Below are positions 36,345 through 50,100 of a DNA stretch of 64,000 bases, one piece after another. The stretch is from Wuchereria bancrofti (lineage: Eukaryota; Nematoda; Chromadorea; Rhabditida; Onchocercidae). Each line of letters opens with the position of its first letter. The stretch's first letter is position 1. Both the position numbers and the translations under genes were made by a program. The notes beneath the pieces were generated by a model. The model did no database searches and had not been told where the DNA came from. It saw nothing but the letters and a program-made list of their open reading frames with translations. The stretch covers positions 10,149,318-10,213,317 of the forward strand of contig SSBO01000012.1 in assembly GCA_005281725.1 (NCBI GenBank), read 5' to 3'.

Positions 36345-36897
36345 TTCTATCTTCTTCAGGTGCTATTTTCCAAAGTGTTCTTCTTCAAGCGCTATTTTCC
36401 GAAATGTCTTGGTACTTTCCAGGTCAGTGTAGCACAGCACAGTAGCTTAATCTACTTATGAAAACAAAATCAAACCTCTATTATTCGTCCTAAGATAAGA
36501 AATTTAGGATGATTGCAGCGTAAATATTATCAAGTTACCGTAAGAAGAGTGAGTACGCGAGGCAGCGACGGTCCAAGAAACGCTAGCATTTTGCGGCTGT
36601 CTGCGTGGATTTAGGGATAAGAGACGTGCGACTCGTAGGACTGCCAGAAAAATAGGCCCGTTTGCATTTAGTCCTGCAACCTCCCATAAAAAGCCACGGA
36701 ATTTTTGGGTAAAGCGCGAAATTTGAACGGTTGCCAGCAACATTAACGTTTTCTCACAGCGGCTACTGGCAGTCCAGTTGCTGTTTTGTTGGTAAGGAGG
36801 TGGGGCGGTTTCGTGAGGGGAATTCTTGCGGTAACTTTACTATCATTAATGTTATCTTTGAATGATTAACCTGACCTTTTGAGCTTGCTGACTTCAG
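36345..36897. other. Region between inverted repeat and USP gene; possible promoter
   Basis: This is the least AT-rich non-coding interval in the middle of the window (36540-36800 especially). It contains no exon I can support, but no ATG-containing first exon for the USP gene was found elsewhere, so a start exon or promoter here is plausible. A minus-strand frame at 36504-36743 (rich in Arg/Leu) has no recognisable motif. Confidence 0.4.
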
Positions 36898-39560
36898 ACT
36901 TGAGTAGTGAGGCGTTCCTTCCACCAAATGGCGCTAAAGGATTTTCTGGCAAAGTAATTGGCTGGGAAACTTTATTTTATGATCCTCGATTTACTTATAA
37001 TTATTTGCTAGCTTATAGTAAAAAATTATCATTGAAAAGCAAAGCTTTTCAGGATATGTATCACGAGAAGAATGATGATATGAAAATGATGGTTTTGAAG
37101 CCTGGTCAATTCAAAATTCAGGTTGTATAATCGTGCTTTTTCCAATTTTTTGATTCTTTTTTTGAATGTTAAATTAGCTAATTTTGTCTTTTTTTTCATG
37201 TTTTTTCTTTACTTTCCAGCAGTATTACAGTATGCAACAATTGCAATCATTATTATCTGTTGAGTTTCACTATAATAAGAAGAGTATATGATACTTGTAC
37301 TGTAATAATGTTACGATCAAATTTTCACCAAGTTGTTGTGCATAGATTTATTAGCAATATCAGCGGTATTCGTGGTTTTTTTATCCCGATTTTATTTGAG
37401 CTGGTTGATTGCATATGAATTTTGAGGTACTCTGTGGGTCGGCGGACACGTTTCTCTTCCGACGGACAGGTATTTTGACAGTGAGTGGAAAGCGACGAAA
37501 AATTGTTTTTGCAGTTGGCGGTTATCGCTTGGTAAGTCTTACGAATAGAATCAACTACAATAAAATACCAGGGTTTCAAGAGTATTCTGGAATTCATTTC
37601 ATTCTATAGATTTACCAAATGTACCCATACATTACAGGTTACATCTTTTAAAACCATCTCAAACTTCCCTTGCATGGTACCTTCAGAGATTTACGTGATG
37701 TTTTGCGTTAATGAGCTCAATAAAACAATGTTTTTCATTGAGTTTGAAGATTCTGAGCGCATGATGAAAATGCACAAACTATTAGAAACTATATTACTCT
37801 TCGGTAAAGTTTCTGTTTCTTTTTTCTATTTCTGTTCCAAAATTTTCATTTGTTAACATTGTAGGACATGATATGCCTATCCTCTTTATACTGGACGTTA
37901 AAAATATCCAAATTATTCAGGGTCTAATATGGTAATAATTTGGGCAGATTATTTTCACTCTCGTTTAAATATTTCTAACTAATACACAATTTAATAATTT
38001 GCCTGTACAAATTTATCCGAATGATTTTTTTAACCAGATTACAATCAGTTCTCGATAGAAAACTTACCGAAACGTGGTCGAGATTTTTGGGACGAATTTA
38101 TGCAGTAATACTTTCCATGATTTATTCTAAATTTTAGCAAAAAAAAAAAAAAAATTTTCATCTGCTAACCGAATTATACTTTTTCAAACATATCCGTTTA
38201 TTATCAGTAATCTTAATGAGACAGATAGTTTTGTGAATCTCTTCAATGCATCCCATGTATAGCTGTTTTTCTGGATGCATTTGCAGAACATACGCTAGAT
38301 AATGACAATCAATTATTTGAAACTTGTTTCAAGATTTCATGTTTTCAGTATCATTAGAAATCAACAAGAAGTTGACCCAGCAGATGTTGAAAGTAGTTCG
38401 TTTTCTACATTATTCTTTTATTTATGAATAAATCCAGTTTTTACTTTAGCATGCTTATAATTACACTCAGATCTTAGAATTTGCCAAAAAAGAAAACTGA
38501 AATCCATATGGAATCTTGCAACACCCGCTAATTTCTTGTATATTTTTGTTTTAGTTAAGAAAAGCTTTGATCAATTCACGCTAGTTTCTGTATTGGAACC
38601 GACAGCAAAGCGATTCAGGTTATCTAATCCATTGATTGGTATTACATACGGTTCCTTGCAAGTTGAAAAGCCTTTAATTCGGTATGTGAGTCGTTCCTGC
38701 ATAAATTTTTGTTTTTTAATCTGATTTTAGATTCGTTGATTTTTTGTTCTTTACAGATCAACAAATTTCATCATGGCGCGTGAAATAAATTTAGCAAGCT
38801 CTTATGAAGAAATATCACAGTTTGAAGAAAAAAAACCTTCCAATGATGTTCCCATGATCTGTAGTGCGGTATATCTTCATCATTGCTTTTTTATTTTTTG
38901 AAACCTCTAAACGAACCATTTGATGCTTAAAACCAATATAGGTAAAATTTCAAGAATACGTTATGTAGGTTATTTTGGGACAATCATTGAATCACTTGTG
39001 TTTTGATCTCTTGTAAATGCTTAATTATAGGATCGTCGTAGCAATGATCACATTAAAGCTTTGACAACTGATAATGTGGAGACATCTGGGTATGTAAATG
39101 ATAGTTTTGTTCTTCTGCTTTTATGTAGATGGAATATTTATCATTTTTCGGTAATATAAAATATTAGTTGAATATTTTTATTTTGCTATAGATTCGCGAA
39201 TCTTGGTAACACGTGTTATATGAACTCCATACTCCAAGGCTTGTTTGCAAATGTTATTTTTGCAAAAGATCTTTTCAAATTTTGTAAAATGGTTGAGAAA
39301 CTTGGCTTGGATTTGGATGAAGAAATGCCGTTATGCTTGTATGCATTGCTTTCTTTTTTGATAAGAACAACCTTACAGTCGCAAAGAGTTTGCTAGCAAA
39401 TTGCTTTAACTGTTCTTCTAATTTCTTCTTCTTTTCTTTATTTCTTAAACAAAAGAGCGGTTTTCATTGTAAGATCATTCGATCTGACGAATGGGAGTAA
39501 ACAAAATATTGAGATTCAGTACTTCTGTATTGAATTTCTGAAGCGAATATTTCTTGTATA

Positions 39561-39561
<1 letters not shown>

Positions 39562-39593
<32 letters not shown>
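39562..39593. repeat. (TA)n microsatellite in a USP intron
   Basis: About 16 TA units in the intron between the Cys-box exon and the next exon. Simple sequence only. Confidence 0.92.
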
Positions 39594-39594
<1 letters not shown>

Positions 39595-40886
39595 CTGGTA
39601 TTAAGATTCTCTTTTGGATTAATGTAAACATTAATCCAAAAAGCACTGATAACAATTTTTTTTACGTCTTTGTATCAGTACTGCAGCAAATATTAAAAAA
39701 CGCGTAAATTCTAATTTGCGGAATATCTTTTTTTTTTTCGTGAGTAAAACAAAAGAGGAAATATTATAAATTGTTCAGAGCAGTTGCCAATCTTGCAAGC
39801 CAACGTCATTGTGCATCAAATAGTTTGAAGATGGCTCTTCTAGAAATGATCAAAGATATGTCAAATTTAGATTTCTGGAGTGGTGAGCAACAGGTTGGTC
39901 CTTTAATTTGCACAAATTACTTTGAAATGGTTATATTTGGATAATTTTACTTTCAGTTTCAAATCGTTTTGTTTGAGTTTTTAATAATTGTTTTGCTGAT
40001 TTTTTCTACTTATTCTTATGAACAGAAGGAAAAATTTCCTAGTTTTATGTATATGCAGGCGGGAAATGAACTGGTTGTTTACATAACAACATTTTTATCT
40101 TGTACAGCTTGAGTTTGTCGACCAAGTCAGTGTAAGTTTTTGTGGGAAACTTTCTTCATTGCAGGATGCACAAGAATTCCTTGCAAACATTTTGAATATG
40201 ATGCAAGAAGAATGTGACAAAATATTGTACGAACAACACAATATTGATGATCAGAAGGAGAGAAATAAATTAAATCCAATTACAGCAAATTTTGCATTTG
40301 TTATAGAATCTATGATAAGATGCAGGAGGTTCATTTAACTTTCTTTAATAGGTAAGCGAGTTGTCATCTATGCCTTCAATATCCATCATCAGTTATAGTT
40401 GGCAATAAGCAAAATAGCTATCTATTAAATATTGCTGATTCGGATCAATTGTTCAAATGAGAAAATCAATTCAGATGCGAAGCAGTTACGAATAACAAAG
40501 AAGAAAGCATTATTTTACCGATCTCTATCCAAATGATGGACCAAAATGATTCCCGGCAAGTGATTAAATGAATTTTTTTTAATTAAGATTCGAGAGGGTT
40601 TGCATGCCTGAAATTTGAAAACATTTATTTGGCTTTCATCTTTTTATTTCTCAGACATTTCTTCTCGACAAGATTAAAATGAAAACATCTTGTGGTAGTG
40701 TTTAAAAAAGATTCACTCATCAGATAGATTCAAGAAAAAACATCATAAATTCTTTATTTTCAGGCTATCAATCACAGTACAAGACTTGTTAAATGATAAT
40801 TTAAAATCTGAAGTAGTTGACAAAAAATGTGATCTGTGCGGATTTAATAGTGCGAATAAGAGCCAGCAATTTACACGAATTCCAAG

Positions 40887-40892
40887 ATAAGT
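40887..40892 (+). other. Non-canonical donor ATAAGT in the USP gene
   Basis: The exon carrying the zinc CxxC must end at CCAAG (40886), because the next exon (after GTTTCAG, 41013) completes the Arg codon and continues RCLIMFVKRYSFN. The intron therefore starts ATAAGTTTTT rather than GTAAGTTTTT, a single G-to-A change from a perfect consensus. If it is not spliced, translation would stop two bases later at TAA. Confidence 0.75.
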
Positions 40893-41587
40893 TTTTCACT
40901 TTTCTTGTTAATGATAATAGTATTTAAACTTTGTTTTTGCTTTCTTGCTAATTTTCACTAATTGTTTTCTGTATTATTTTTACTAATGTTCTAAATGTAC
41001 TAATTGTTTCAGATGTTTGATCATGTTTGTCAAACGTTATTCTTTCAATACAAGTGCAGCTATAAAGCGCGACGATGAAATTCGAATTCCGCTACATATT
41101 ACATTAAATCAAGGCCTTGTCAGTGAACCAGAATTGTTTCCGCCTTTGTCTCCTACTACCAGGTATGTATGCTATTTCTAGAAACGTTTTTTCTGAAGTG
41201 TTTTCGAAAAATATTTTATAAAACTTGCTGGGTTAGAAGACAAATGGTGATAAAAAATTATTTAGAACTACAAGTTTCCGTTTAAGGAACATCGATTTCA
41301 AGACTTCCAAGTTGCTCAAAATAAGTCTTTTAAGTTATGATAATAAAAATCGGGCAGAACGATTGGAAGTTTTGTGTTGGATGCGTTCCGTGGATGTACA
41401 CAGAATAATGCAACTTGAAGGTGAGAAAAGACAAATGCAAGAGGAGAATAAGAAACTCATGATGAGATTTAAATTGTCCGTTTCAAATGCATAAATTATT
41501 CGTTGGTAATTTCCTGGGTTGTTTTTTCTATGTGATGAAATTTTACGAAATATTTTATAATGATGCCATTAATTGATTTTTCAGGGA

Positions 41588-41860
41588 AAAATAGATTGAA
41601 AGGAGAAGTCGTAAAAATGACTGGAGATAATTTTGCAATATTTTACATTAAGAAAAAAAAGTGCTATTTATTCTTGATCTTTTTTTTGCTTAAAAAAATG
41701 CAGCTTTTATAATGTATCAGTGTTAGTATCCTAATCGTCCATTCCATATTTTAGTGATTAAAAAAATAGATTAAATAGAATGTCCGATGGATTTTCTCTT
41801 TTTGTAGGTTTGCTGAACCTTTTACAAAAAGTCGCTTAATGAATTTTGTTGTTGTAAGAT
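41588..41860 (+). CDS. Possible alternative 3' exons after the USP gene
   Basis: A good donor (GAAG/GTGAGA) lies inside the last USP exon at 41419-41420. From it, an exon after TTTTTCAG near 41584 would continue in phase (NRLKGEVVKMTGDNFAIFYI then Lys-rich). Another candidate begins after TTTGTAG near 41808 (FAEPFTKSRLMNFVV) and ends at GTAAGA. Neither contains a USP His box. These may be alternative ends or decayed exons; they are listed because the splice signals are good. Confidence 0.3.
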
Positions 41861-41869
41861 GCACTTATT

Positions 41870-44320
41870 ATTTCCTAAAATTTTTTTCAGTAACATTTGT
41901 AAGAATTTTAATTTCAAGTAGCAATTACTTTACTGATAATTGAACTGAATTTATCATTTGAATGTTTCCCAGCTAATGTTATCATTTGTGACCATATTTG
42001 AAAGTGATAAAATATTCGCTTTATTTTTGTCATCATTATTTTCTCATTTATAATTGGTAAAATTTGAGCTTATATAATTTCGAACTCTTCTACAACATTT
42101 TTAATTATTAATAATGATTTGTTGAAAGGAAGCAATTCGAAAAAGAACTAAGAATGATAACTTTGGTCCTGAGAAATTCATGATTAGCAATGTGATCATC
42201 TGCTTATAAATGCAGGAAATGTGAACCTAATGAAATTTTTTTTTTTTGTGCTTACAAATTTGATCTTTTCTGACAATTGTAGGTGTGGGAAATCAAACAT
42301 TTACACCTGCAACGTTTAGCACCGGATAATAGCTGACGTTACAAAATTACCTGGCGATATTTCACACATGACAAAACTGAGGTTTAGATCTAAATGCTGG
42401 TTAATGTTTCTCTAAGTTTGACTTTTTTTTCTTTTTTTCGAGAGTTTTATTGTTTGGTTCTTCTAATTTTGTTTTTTTTATTTTTCTTATTGCTGGTTAT
42501 ATCTTTGATATTTTTAGGTGTTAGTTATTTTTCTTCTTATGTGTCCATAATATTGGTTTAAATGTTTTTTGTTTATTTGTTGGTTTTAATATTGGTTTAA
42601 AGTATTATGATTATTTTGTTTATTTGTTGTTTTGCATTGGTTTATTATCTGTTTTTAGCTAACATAGTAGGTATGTAATTATTAAATTTGAATATACTTA
42701 TGTTTCTTGTGTAAAAACATAACTTTATTTCTGGATGAATTACTTTCAAATAGTTTTTTTTTGCTGAAAATTATACACCATTTTTTTACAGATTCTGTCA
42801 AATTTTGACATAAACAACTAAGTAGTATTAATATGATAGTTATCAGGACCAAACGTTTATTCTGTGTCGGCAAAATGTTGTGTGCGCTCTTTCATTATAT
42901 TAACTCCGAACTAAATGATTATCAATGAAATTTTTTCTTCTCAATGATATTAGCAATTTTTTTGCAATTATTAAACTAAAAGTATTCAGTTTAATCTCTC
43001 ACAATATGTTTCTTTAATAGCTATCAAACAGATTAAAAGTTGAAGAAAAGTTTTTTATGAAATTTTAAAAGATTTTGTTATTGAACAGCGTTCTTTTTTT
43101 TGAATAGAAATATTAAAAATACAGTTAGTGTCGTTTTGATGTGGTAACTTATCGTATTTGTTTTATGTTACATAAAATATGAATAATCCATTTTTGATAT
43201 AATGAAGCGAATAATGCTATAAATTTACCACCATTGCATTTACTTTCTATACATCAACAGTAAGCATCATATGATATTATTTTACATCTATTTGATTGTT
43301 AGATTATTCATTTTGATCATCATAATCGCTCTCGATCATTTATATCGTTCGATTCATATTTTAAACATTTTTATGAATCATGATTTTGTGTATGGTTTAT
43401 ATCAAATACAGCAAAACATTCGTGTTAATTAACTAATTAAGCTGTTAAATTTCAATTTTTATTTTTTCGTTTAAATTAGCAAAACTTTTTAATTCATTTT
43501 TAGGTTGTTAATGATAAGAGGATGTAATATTTGCATAAATGAAAACTGATGAATAGTTCAACCACTGGTATTTAATGTTAGTGGTTGAAGAAATATTTAA
43601 TTTAATTTATGCGATAATATCTTTCTTTTAAGTTTATTTCATTTATTCACTCATTCTTCACTTCACTTGTTCAGTCCTTTTTTTTGCCAAAGTATGAATT
43701 TTGTTTTTTCCATCCAAATACATGAAAAATGCATTTAACATGCTTCTGCTAAGTTATTAAGTTTAAAAAATTTGTTCGCACTATTTATCTAATAAAATTA
43801 AGTTAAAATTTGGAAAGAAAGGAAAAGGACAAATTCAAAAATGTCACATTTGCATTATGTGCTTGCTGAAATAATACTTTTTTTAATGACATCTTTTCGA
43901 TTAGTTCACTTATGCTGAAATCAAAAATAAAAGTGATAATACAAGTTGGTAAATTTTGCATAAACTACATAAAACATTAATATGATTTAAATTAATAATG
44001 AATGACAAACAAGCATTCAAATATGCATACATCAGTTAATTGAAAACTTCCGTTTTACCGATATTTTTCCTAACTTTCTAAGTTATACGTCACGTAACAT
44101 TACGTTAATAGCAATAATGAAAATTGCAATAATAAATAGGATATTGTCAACATTGAGATATTAATCTAAACGACAGATGCATCTTCAATGATATTTATTC
44201 CGGATTATTCGTACGAAATAAACGTTACTTTCGTGTGATCAACGGATTGAACTAATAAGTTACTTTCATGCATCATTTAGTTAGATTGCACAATTTTCTT
44301 TCAAATAAACAAACGGACAC

Positions 44321-44365
<45 letters not shown>

Positions 44366-47120
44366 ATACATTTTTTTATCTCATTCAACGGAATTATAAG
44401 CAGGTGTAACATTCCCGAAAACTACTCCAATACAGCACGTTTACCGAAAAAAAAAATGCATACGTTATTCCAAGAAAGTAAACTGTAAACTGCAATTCTA
44501 TTTCATTTGTACCGGTTTTGTAAATAAGGAAAAGCTGTACTTTTTTCAATCGATTACTTATATGTTAATTTTCCGGATTTCTAGATAAGTATTTACAAGT
44601 GGTCCGTCAATTGTATAAGATTTTGAACAATCACACCTGTTCATATTTAAGTATACAAATGTCCGGTACAATAATTTTTAATTCATTTTTAATTTTTATT
44701 TAAGAAAAAACTGACGAAATCTTTAGAAAATTTGATAAACCTGTCAACACTTAACCATTTGCAATTAGCTGCTTTAATTACAAATTAATTATTTTAATTA
44801 ACTACAAAAGAAAAGATAGCTGCAAAATACTACTTCAAATAATTTTCATGCAACTTTTTGAATTGTTTGATTTTATTTTAGTAATTGTATGTTCTATTTG
44901 CATCAAACTTTTATCATTTCTAGAAGTACAGTTGTCAAATTTTCACAATTTATTTCAATATTCATTCATTCTCTTTTCCTTTATTTAAAAAAATTGATAT
45001 ACAATACTGTCGAGTAAATTTTGATTTTATTTATTATTATTAATTATTTTCCATTGGTTCTATCTTTTAAAAAAAGACATATACTTTATTTTCCTAACGT
45101 ATTTCTTGCTGGTATATACCGGGAATAATAATATAAATGACTTAGTGCTAAATATTGTTAGTTCATGATTAAATAGTAATAGCACTATAGTTTTTAAGAG
45201 TTTTTTTTATCATCGATATATTTTGCAGTTTTTTTTTCTACCCGTGATGATGGATAAGGAAAATTTATTTCGTTTCTAAAATAACAAAAAAAAAAGAAAA
45301 AATGATTCTTTTCCAAAAACATTTTTTTTATTTGTAATTTCGATAAAAATGGGTAAAGAAATTTTGAAATTGAAAGAATTAAGCAGAGAGCAGCCAAATT
45401 TATATTCATAGTGACAATTAAGATAGCAAAAATGAAGGAATTAATTAAATAAAATAAGCAAGTAAGTAGATGTCTAATTTAGTAAACAAATTACAGATAA
45501 TTCAATAAATGGACAGGTTTAATTTAATTTTTCTATTAACAAAATTCATTTACAATTTCTAACTTTTTCCTTTACCATCATATTAGTTAAAACAAATATG
45601 AAGTGCATTTCAATGTTTATGTTTATGTACGTATATGTATGCATGTTTGTATGTATGTATGTATGTGTGTGTGTGCATGTGTATGTGTATTTACAGTTGC
45701 TTGTAATCCTATACAAATTGGAAAAATGATAGTTATTCAACTATATATGACAAAAAAAAATTCTTTTGTGTATAGACACAGACACAGGCAGACACGGACA
45801 GACACACACACAGGTATTTATATATGTTTATTTACATACAGTGTGATGGTTATTCGGTTGCAGATGACTTTTCTTGCATTTTTTAAATTTTTTTATTGCA
45901 TTATTGTAATCCTATCTCTTCTCTTTTTTTTTCTTTTCACTCCTTTTTTCAAACTTTCTTCATCCCCCTCTCTCTCTTTCTGCTTCCTTCTTTCTCGAAA
46001 GAAATAAAAAAAAAGAAAATTTTAAACTATTAAATTTAATATTGTAATTTGATGATTGATACATATATTATAAATATGCAGTAGCAGACAGAGAAAGAGA
46101 GGAAAGAAAGGAGAGCAAAGAGAGGAAGAAAGATAAAAAAGGAGATGAAATAAGGGAGAGAGAGAGAGAAAGAGGGAGTTATCACAATAAAATGCTATAA
46201 TCCATCCCATCCAAAAACTTTGGTTTAAATATATATCAGTTGTATCGTTATGTGCTCCTGAAATCATAATTATTTCCTTTAGGATATGGGCAAAAAAATT
46301 TTTTTTTAAAAAAAGGAATGGTTTAAATTGAATTTTTTTTTCTTTCCTTTCTTTTTAAATATTATTTGAAATTTAGTTATAATAGTGATAGTGATAATAA
46401 TAGTAATAGTAGTAGCAGTAGTAGTAGTGTGAGAAGGATAGCATCATTAATTCGTCATGGTTATGTCAAAGAGTAGTGCTTCCCCTCCTTCTGTTGTCAT
46501 TGGAATTTTCATACCCACTCATTTCCCAATCATACGACACAGATGTTTCACAGATGGTAGTATCATTTGTTGTAACTGTTGTTACTTTCAACTATTTCTC
46601 TTTTCGTTTGTGGTAATTTTCTCTCTAAATTTAATGATGTATTATGTTATCCAAATGAAAAAAAAAAAAACAAAAAACAAAAAAAAAACAAGAGACGCAT
46701 GAATTATGCACAAATTCAGTGATATAATTAAAACAAATATTATCATCTTTTTCGTCGTATTCCAAGGTTAAATTAATTAAAATTGAATTAATTATAATGA
46801 TTAAATATGATTGTTGCATTGCAACAACTTTTTTTAATTCTTTTTTTCATCTTGAAATTTCTATTTTTTTTGTTAATTAGTTTAATTTAATTAGTCTATT
46901 GTTTTTGCTCTTTGCTTTTTTTTGTCTATCACATTAAATAACATTAGATGTAATATCACTGCTATAATTTTTTCTTTTTTTCCTTCTGCTACATGCAATT
47001 AACTTAGATTTTATTTTCAGAAAAAATTTTTGAATCTATTTCGCAAATATTTCATTTTATATGTGTGACTTGTAGAATTATTGTTGGTTATGATTCAGTT
47101 CTGATATTTAAATTTATTTT
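41870..47120. other. AT-rich intergenic region, no supported gene
   Basis: About 5 kb between the USP fragment and the laminin gene. It holds a TA run at 44326-44363, a GTAT/GTGT run near 45625-45690, an ACAGACAC patch near 45775-45812, purine and pyrimidine tracts at 45930-46175 and AGT/AGC repeats near 46385-46430. Open frames here are simple-sequence artefacts. Confidence 0.6.
44326..44363. repeat. (TA)n microsatellite
   Basis: An uninterrupted AT/TA run of about 38 bases in the intergenic region upstream of the laminin gene. Confidence 0.92.
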
Positions 47121-47123
47121 TGT

Positions 47124-47131
47124 TATTTTAG
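47124..47131 (+). other. Likely spliced-leader acceptor of the laminin gene
   Basis: TTATTTTAG ends at 47131, 25 bases before the laminin start codon at 47157. No upstream coding exon fits, because the protein begins with its signal peptide. This is a probable trans-splice site that would leave a very short 5' UTR; a 5'-UTR cis intron is the alternative. Confidence 0.55.
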
Positions 47132-47156
47132 AGGGTTTTCATTTGATCATTTTGGT

Positions 47157-50100
47157 ATGCGCCCTTCTCATTCTGTAGCACAATGCACATTGGTGCTCTG
47201 TTTCCTTTTTCCATCATCAGTTGAGCATGGTATGTTTGTTTTAATTCTCTTCTTTTTCTTTTTTTTTCCTACCTTTTCTCTTCTTTTTGCTTTTCCTTTC
47301 ATTTAAATGAGCATATTTTGAAAAGTAAAGTTTCAAATGAAAAATACAATTTTTAAAACTTTTCTAGATTTTAAGTTTTGTTTTTATATATTTACATGTG
47401 CAAATTATCGAAAGACTAAATGGTTTCGTCTAACGTAAAAAGTGAGTCGAATTTATGAATAGAAATGGTATACATAATAATGAAAACGAAAATTTATTTT
47501 TGTTTCGAAAAATTACAGTCGTTTTATTTCATGGTCTTATATACAGATGATAATAGAATTTTTTTTTTTCTTTTGAGAACCACCAGAAGAAGACATATGT
47601 AATGAACGGTCATGTTATCCTGCAACTGGCAATCTTCTAATTGGACGGAAGAAAAGTCTCAGTGCAACGTCAACATGTGGTTTACATGGTCGACAACGTT
47701 ATTGTATTGTATCACACTTAGAAGAACAAACAAAATGTTTTTATTGTGACAGTAGAACAGAGTGGAAACCAAATCGGGAGCCATATAAATTGAGTCATAG
47801 GTATGTATGCATCTTCTAGAGTAATATATTGAAATGATTTTATCAGTTTATTGCTTATTTGCATACCTTAATATGTAAACAGTTTTACGATATTATTGTT
47901 ATACTTTCAATATCGTCGGAGCATGATGCTTTTATGTGTATTTTAGTGCCATTAATATTCTACTACCTCTTCATGTTTTGAAAATGCTCCAATGCTTACA
48001 TCAGTTGTGTCTGATTTGATCAGTATGTTTATATTTGATGCACTTATTTATACTTGTTATTTGAGGATTGAAAATGTAGTTTCGGAGTCATACGAAGATC
48101 GTAATAGGAATTGGTGGCAATCAGAAAATGGTGTACAAAATGTTTCAATACGACTCGATCTCGAAGCTGAATTTCATTTTACTCATTTGATCATAACATT
48201 CAAATCTTTTCGTCCCGCTGCTATGATTATTGAACGTTCGGCTGATTATGCAAAGACATGGTCAGAATTTTTTTGTTAATTCACCTTGACGTACGAATCA
48301 TTTCACTGCCCTTATCGGAAAGCATTTTTTAATACAGAGGGTAATCAAACGAGTGAGAAGAAATAATAAGTGGGTTTTAAACTTTTTCGAGAGTCTCAGT
48401 TTTCTATACGCCGGCGTTGAGCGATAGTGAATGTGAACAATTGATATAGTGTACGAATTTCAGGACTCCGTATAGATATTTTGCATACGATTGTCAAAAT
48501 ACCTTCCCAAACATTCCTGAAAGACCGCCGAAAAAACATACAGATGTCATTTGCACAAGACGGTACAGCGATGTTGCTCCTTCTACGGGTGGCGAAGTTC
48601 GTTTAGTACTTTTTTCCTTTAAATTTCTTAGTTTCTGGAAATATTCTTAGATCTATGACATTTGAATCCATTGAAATCTGTTTGTAACGAATATGTTGTT
48701 ATCATGATATATGTTGGAAATTTCAGTTAGTCTACAAAGTAATCTCACCACATATTCCGACGGAAAATCCATATGCTGATGAGATTGCAAATTTATTGAA
48801 AGTTACGAATATTCGAATCAATTTCACTAAGCTTCATACACTTGGTGATGATTTGTTGGATTACAGGTACTTTTCATTACTTCAATAATTTTGATTAACA
48901 TAAATTCGGGCATCTCTCGATGGATATTCTAGAATTTTTTTTTTCCAAAATGGAAGAGAAAGTGGACAAGGTGACGGATAGTACTGCTTGATTGTTTAAT
49001 ATATGAGCTTTTACCAGGAAAAGGTTTTTGATAGTTACACATGCACATGCACATGCTAAAATAAAGGTTTAAGATAATATTTGAATTTATCTGATTGATC
49101 ATTGTCAGTTTTTTCTACTGATTTTAAAATGTAACTGTAAGGCAAATGTTGAAAAAGTGCACTGGGAACATATGCTTCGTTGACCTTCCTTGAAAAATTA
49201 TTTTCCGTGTATGAATCTGAATCCGTGCTCAAGTTATCTTAATTTTAGACCAGAAATAGATGAGAAATATTATTACGCCATCTATGAATTGGTCGTTCGT
49301 GGGTCATGCTCTTGCTATGGTCATGCTCAGCGTTGCATACCAATGGATAATGCTGCACGAGTTTCTGTTCCTTATCGGGCTGATATGGTACTATTTTGTT
49401 GAATTGATCAGTTTTTTTTTTATAAATATTTCGGAACTGACTATGTTTCTTTAGGAAGACATAAATATGGTAATCCTGTTCTTCATAAAAAAAACCGCTT
49501 AATATCGTTAATGTTATTCAGAAAATTTATTTTAAGTGAAGTTTCGACCATTACAGGTACATGGACGATGTGAGTGCACTCACAACACAAAGGGCTTAAA
49601 TTGTGAACAGTGCATGGATTTCTTCAATGATTTACCGTGGCGTCCAGCGATTGGTGATGACTCAAACGAATGCAAACGATGCGAATGCAGCGGTCATGCA
49701 GCAAGGTGTCATTTCGATCGTGCAGTCTATCAAGCTTCTGGTAAATTTTCGTTTTCATTAAACCAAAACTTGATAAATTTTTTAGGTTTCAGTAGTTTTA
49801 CTTTAATTTCATTCTATGAAAATCCAAGAATTTTGTCAGTCCAACTAGTGAAAAATGTAAAATATGCAGTGTCCGTAAGTAATTTTATGATAGCTATTTA
49901 GATTTCATTCTTTAGGACCTCTTTTCCTAAAATTCCTTCTCTTTCCATCGCCTTGTATCCTTTTATCTGCTTGACAATCTTGATCTTTAATAATTTGAGA
50001 TTTTTTGCAGGCTTCGTATCAGGCGGAGTGTGTGACGAATGCTTGCACAATACTCAAGGCAAAAACTGTGAACAGTGCAAACCGTATTTCTATCGGAATC

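Larger units (their letters stand above)
36898..41494 (+). pseudogene. usp-37: USP37-like ubiquitin protease, N-terminal half with Cys box but no His box
   Basis: Exons: 36898-37121, 37427-37531, 37638-37803, 38555-38681, 38757-38868, 39031-39089, 39192-39338, 39779-39893, 40165-40328, 40475-40559, 40764-40886, 41013-41162, 41266-41494. The first exons form the PH-like N-terminal domain of USP37 (FKIQ, FRRTGILTVSG, then VTSFKTISNF). Exon 39192 holds the Cys box GFANLGNTCYMNSILQGL with the catalytic Cys, exon 40165 DAQEFL, exon 40764 a zinc CxxC (KKCDLCG), and exon 41013 LIMFVKRYSFN. USP37 removes ubiquitin chains in cell-cycle control in animals. The reading then ends in a charged tail (GEKRQMQEENKKLMM) at 41494 without the His box; the missing half is on the minus strand at 29.1-30.0 kb. 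The start codon is not found. Exons 40475 and 40764 do not join in phase, and the donor after 40886 is ATAAGT. I infer a broken gene. Confidence 0.78.

Noticed and set aside
45603..46007. 134-codon plus-strand frame rich in Val, Tyr, Cys and His/Arg/Gln/Thr
   Set aside because: It is the translation of GTAT/GTGT and ACAGACAC repeats followed by a pyrimidine tract.
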